Part shown: positions 61,684-64,000 of the stretch, one piece after another
How positions within the stretch are numbered: the first letter of the stretch is position 1
How the letters are laid out: each line of letters starts with the position of its first letter
Assembly: GCA_024402115.1 (NCBI GenBank)
Contig: JAKSJQ010000001.1
Coordinates: 62,001-126,000, forward strand
Direction: 5' to 3'
DNA length: 64,000 nt
DNA from: Bacteroidales bacterium
GTDB lineage: Bacteria > Bacteroidota > Bacteroidia > Bacteroidales > UBA932
Notes under the pieces: generated by a model
What the model saw: only the letters and a program-made list of their open reading frames with translations
Database searches by the model: none
Told to the model about the DNA's origin: nothing
Position numbers and translations under genes: made by a program

Positions 61684-61764
61684 GCGGGAGCGGCAGAATG
61701 CAGATCGGCTGCGCTCCGCTCCGCCGACCCTGGTCCGGGCAAATGCATTCTGCCCGCTTCCCGC
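61684..61764. repeat. Imperfect inverted repeat (about 20 bp arms)
   Basis: GCGGGAGCGGCAGAATGCA at 61684-61702 pairs with the segment 61744-61764 (TGCATTCTGCCCGC then TTCCCGC) with two single-base bulges. The 41-base GC-rich loop contains GCTGCGCTCCGCTCCGCC. It could form a strong RNA or DNA stem. Confidence 0.6.
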
Positions 61765-61803
61765 AACGCCTTCCTCATTGCCGTGCACTGTTCTCGGATG
61801 TGT

Positions 61804-61830
61804 CACCTCGCCGTATCATGTTGCGAGGTG
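61804..61830. repeat. Short perfect stem-loop
   Basis: CACCTCGC and GCGAGGTG form a perfect 8-bp stem around an 11-base loop. No T-run follows. Confidence 0.55.
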
Positions 61831-61852
61831 CAAAAACAGATATTTCCTGTAA

Positions 61853-62000
61853 CCCGAAAATCGGAGTGCACACGAGCATGCCCTACAGGCCTCTATATTG
61901 CCGCCTAGTGTACGCTCCGCGACGATTTTGGCTGGGAGCGCACGGCAATCGGCTCTGGACGTGCTTCTGTGGCGCATCAGTGTGCGCTCCGAATTTCGGG
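61853..62000. repeat. Large imperfect palindrome, 148 bases
   Basis: The left arm 61853-61873 (CCCGAAAATCGGAGTGCACA then C) and the right arm 61980-62000 (reverse complement CCCGAAATTCGGAGCGCACA then C) differ at two positions. Inside, GTGTACGCTCC and GGAGCGCAC form a nested inverted pair. The whole block looks like a MITE-like or structural RNA element. Confidence 0.6.
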
Positions 62001-62200
62001 TTGTTCAATGACGGAGGCAGCAGGACTAATATATGGGGTACCAGAGCAGATGAGGGGCAGATGCCGTCAGCCGGCCCAAGATGGACTGACAGACATCCAT
62101 AAAAGGCGAAATACAGACGGTCGGAAGTGAATTGTCAAACTTTCAAGAATAATATCGCTGATTATCAGTTGGTTATGACTGTTGAAATAAAACTTCTTTT

Positions 62201-62231
62201 TTGGTGTTTCCCATTCTTTTACAGAACTTTG
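62201..62231 (+). promoter_or_regulatory. Promoter of the HTH regulator gene
   Basis: TTTG at 62201-62204, 19 bases, and GAACTTTG at 62224-62231 (one mismatch to TAxxTTTG) lie 23 bases before the ATG at 62255. Confidence 0.5.
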
Positions 62232-62254
62232 CAAGTGTAAAAACCAACACAGCC

Positions 62255-63289
62255 ATGAAAAACAATCAGATCAAAAATTTGGTGTTCCTGGAGAACATTC
62301 TCCTTATAATCAGTATCGCTCTGTCATTATTTCATATAAAAGGACCTTGGGGTGTCCTCTTGGGATTCGGCTTCATTCTGTTCAACTTCTGGTATTTCTT
62401 CTGGGAGACCAAGAATCCGCAGCCGGAATTCGACTTTATGGAAAAAGACAACTTCCCGATCATCCTCGGAGCCCTGGCCGGGCCTGTTGCCGCTCTTTTC
62501 CTGCTTGAGGGAGAGACCAGGGACACCGCTCTCCCATTCATGGCGCTGATCTTTTTCCTCGGCCTTGTCTGGGCTGCCCTCTGGTATATCAAGGGTGATT
62601 TCAAAGGAAAATCCATCTCTCGGATCATCTTCGATTCTTTACACCTGTCACCGGTGATCAACTTGTTCCTCATCTTCTTCTGTGTCTATGACATTGAGAC
62701 CGGCACCATCGCTTCGGGGATCTGGCACTATGTTCTCGCTGGAGTTTTCACGCTGGACCTTGTACGTGGCCTGGTCAGGCTTCCGAAGGATATTGCCGAG
62801 GCGAAAGCCGTGTCAGAGGAGTTCTACAGGAGCTTGAAAGAGGAAAAGGAAGAACTTGACAAGGCCGCCTCAAAGGTAGACGTGATAGACCCGGGAGTGA
62901 AGGACCTGCTGGATGAGCGCATCGCGCTGATCGACAAGATTCTGATCGACAAGATGTCCGGGACGTCAATGAGCGGCAAGGCCATTGCGAAAGAAATCGA
63001 GAACATGACTGCCGACAGGGACTCATTCATCAGGTCACTCGGACTGTTATATTCTGTCAATCATCCGCAGGCCATAAGAAAGCTCAAGGAATATGAGCTG
63101 ACAGAAGAGGAGATCGGCTTGTGCTGCCTCTATTATCTGGGATATTCCGGCAAAGAGGTGAAGGAGATCTCACGGTCATCAATGATATATCACATGAACA
63201 GCACCATCCGTCAGAAGATAGGGCTCAAGTCAAACGAGATGAATCTTTCGACTTATATGAAGCAGCTGTTCGGAAACCAGATTCAGTAA
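62255..63289 (+). CDS. Membrane-bound regulator with LuxR-like C-terminal HTH
   Basis: This 344-residue protein has about six N-terminal hydrophobic helices (for example LVFLENILLIISIALSLF, FPIILGALAGPVAALFLL, LSPVINLFLIFFCVY). A charged coiled-coil segment follows (about residues 190-215, SEEFYRSLKEEKEELDKAAS), and then a C-terminal helix-turn-helix of the LuxR type. The HTH segment LTEEEIGLCCLYYLGYSGKE resembles LuxR-type HTH domains of Bacteroidota regulators. The ATG at 62255 follows a plausible promoter; the longer frame from 62201 does not. I cannot name target genes. Membrane-integral HTH proteins are one-component sensors; the signal is unknown. Confidence 0.75.
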   Translation: MKNNQIKNLVFLENILLIISIALSLFHIKGPWGVLLGFGFILFNFWYFFWETKNPQPEFDFMEKDNFPIILGALAGPVAALFLLEGETRDTALPFMALIFFLGLVWAALWYIKGDFKGKSISRIIFDSLHLSPVINLFLIFFCVYDIETGTIASGIWHYVLAGVFTLDLVRGLVRLPKDIAEAKAVSEEFYRSLKEEKEELDKAASKVDVIDPGVKDLLDERIALIDKILIDKMSGTSMSGKAIAKEIENMTADRDSFIRSLGLLYSVNHPQAIRKLKEYELTEEEIGLCCLYYLGYSGKEVKEISRSSMIYHMNSTIRQKIGLKSNEMNLSTYMKQLFGNQIQ

Positions 63290-63403
63290 TACCAGACTCA
63301 GCAGAGCCTTCCCGGTTCACAAGAATTGGCACGAACGGCAGGAATCCGCGATTTTTTGTACTTCGTGGCTCGAAAAACAGCGAAAACCCCATAAAACCTG
63401 TCT

Positions 63404-63437
63404 CGAGCGACAAAAATCAGCCGATTTTTGTCGCTCG
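63404..63437. repeat. Perfect 15-bp stem-loop downstream of the HTH regulator
   Basis: CGAGCGACAAAAATC and GATTTTTGTCGCTCG pair perfectly around the loop AGCC. It lies 115 bases after the regulator stop. The flanks lack a T-run, so termination is possible but not typical. Confidence 0.7.
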
Positions 63438-63482
63438 CGTCATTCATGATGCCGTTTGGACTCGGGGGGTATACAACGAAAA

Positions 63483-63505
63483 AAGCCTCTCATTTCTGAG
63501 AGGCT

Positions 63506-63506
<1 letters not shown>
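63483..63506 (-). terminator. Rho-independent terminator of tRNA-Gly
   Basis: AAGCCTCTCA and TGAGAGGCTT form a perfect 10-bp stem with a four-base loop. On the minus strand six T residues follow (63479-63484). It begins at the tRNA CCA end. Confidence 0.85.
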
Positions 63507-63581
<75 letters not shown>

Positions 63582-63714
63582 ATTGCCGTTGTTTGGGATT
63601 GCAAAAGTAGGCAATAAATTTTATTCTGCAAATTATTTTTTAAAAAAATTAGCATTTTGCAGAAAACGGTAGCGAGAGTGTCCCTTGCGTGGTAGGAATT
63701 GAATCAAATAGGGA

Positions 63715-63744
63715 TTGTATAATTGCAGGAATCTCATAACTTTG
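63715..63744 (+). promoter_or_regulatory. Promoter of the DUF5020-like gene
   Basis: TTG at 63715-63717, a 19-base spacer and TAACTTTG at 63737-63744 match both elements of the Bacteroidota consensus. The ATG follows 35 bases later at 63779. Confidence 0.65.
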
Positions 63745-63778
63745 TCTATCAGATGAAATGATTCAAAATCCAGATATT

Positions 63779-64000
63779 ATGAAAAAGTTTGTTTTCTCAA
63801 TCGCAGCCGTTCTTTTCGGCCTGGCATCTTTCCAGCTCAATGCTCAGACGAACATCCAGCTCCATTACGACTTCGGCCGTGCAATCTACCACAAGGTAGG
63901 AGGCAAGGATCTCTCGAAGACCGGTGCCAACCGCCAGTACCTCACCACCACCGTTGAGCACTTCAACGCAGACAAGTACGGCAGCAACTTCTTCTTCATC
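63779..64000 (+). CDS. DUF5020-like exported protein (partial)
   Basis: The first 74 codons are visible; the gene runs past the window edge. A signal peptide (KKFVFSIAAVLFGLASFQLN, cleaved near AQ) is followed by TNIQLHYDFGRAIYHKVGG and YLTTTVEHFNADKYGSNFFF. This pattern of a soluble-looking strand start and aromatic residues resembles DUF5020 outer-membrane or surface proteins of Bacteroidales. The function of that family is not established. Codon use is that of a well-expressed gene, and the promoter is close to consensus. Confidence 0.72.
   Translation, partial: MKKFVFSIAAVLFGLASFQLNAQTNIQLHYDFGRAIYHKVGGKDLSKTGANRQYLTTTVEHFNADKYGSNFFFI

Larger units (their letters stand above)
61303..62254. 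other. Non-coding repeat-rich island between Mrp and the HTH regulator
   Basis: No convincing gene is visible in these 950 bases. The stretch holds a 23-base tandem repeat (61302-61359), a 42-base repeat in two copies (61546-61659), a long imperfect stem-loop (61684-61764), a small perfect stem-loop (61804-61830) and a large imperfect palindrome (61853-62000). The last 100 bases before the regulator are AT-rich and hold its promoter. Open frames here run through the repeats and lack start-site or codon support. Confidence 0.65.

Noticed and set aside
61572..62102. 176-codon open frame on the plus strand in the island
   Set aside because: It runs through the 42-base repeat and both large inverted repeats, has no ribosome site or promoter, and its composition (many Arg, Cys, Pro) is unlike the neighbouring genes.

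Overview
The window looks like chromosome of a Bacteroidota bacterium, most likely order Bacteroidales. The reasons are: Bacteroidota-style promoters with a TAxxTTTG -7 element before many genes; fumarate reductase, an S9 and an S46 dipeptidyl peptidase, a DUF5020-type and a DUF5106-type protein; and a large aryl-polyene pigment cluster of the kind common in this phylum. I cannot name the genus from the sequence alone. No plasmid, phage or insertion sequence is evident.

Layout. 1-3551: genes read leftward (partial frdB, frdA, ruvB). 3552-3847: an AT-rich divergent gap with six DnaA-box-like GTTGAT motifs, after which most genes read rightward; this is a candidate replication origin. 3838-13191: mfd, coaX, an outer-membrane barrel, a TPR protein, an LptC-like lipoprotein and a PpiD/SurA-like periplasmic foldase, forming an envelope-biogenesis block closed by two terminator hairpins. 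13321-24254: ychF, an exported nuclease/phosphatase-fold protein, S9 peptidase, galK, a CpXC protein, a YeiH-type transporter with a small membrane partner, and a large exported protein with a HEXXH motif. 24357-33443: a Na/Pi symporter with PhoU tail, a thioredoxin-like lipoprotein, galM, thyA, folA and three tandem sodium-dependent (NSS) transporters. 33482-42424: mutS, a TPR-sensor histidine kinase, a glycosyltransferase and a YfhO-like membrane protein.

42453-54748 is one tightly packed transcription unit behind a good promoter (TTG, 20 bases, TAACTTTG). It encodes a type II polyketide/fatty-acid-like system: methyltransferase, two acyl carrier proteins, lipid-A-type acyltransferase, two hot-dog dehydratases, two active ketosynthases, a truncated inactive ketosynthase (chain-length-factor-like), an SMR-size membrane protein, LolA-like carrier, glycosyltransferase and an MMPL exporter fused to an acyltransferase. 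An antisense esterase separates this from a second unit with a phenylacetate-CoA-ligase-like enzyme and another acyltransferase. Together they fit an aryl polyene (flexirubin-related) pathway: an aryl starter is activated, extended on the carrier proteins by ketosynthase/dehydratase cycles, esterified to a glycolipid-like anchor and moved to the outer membrane. The two dehydratases look like complementary half-sites, and no ketoreductase, thioesterase or ammonia lyase lies in the cluster.

58175-64000: an S46 dipeptidyl peptidase, an Mrp-family ATPase, a 950-base non-coding island full of short tandem and inverted repeats, a membrane-bound HTH regulator, tRNA-Gly(GCC) with its terminator, and the start of a DUF5020-like exported protein cut by the window edge.
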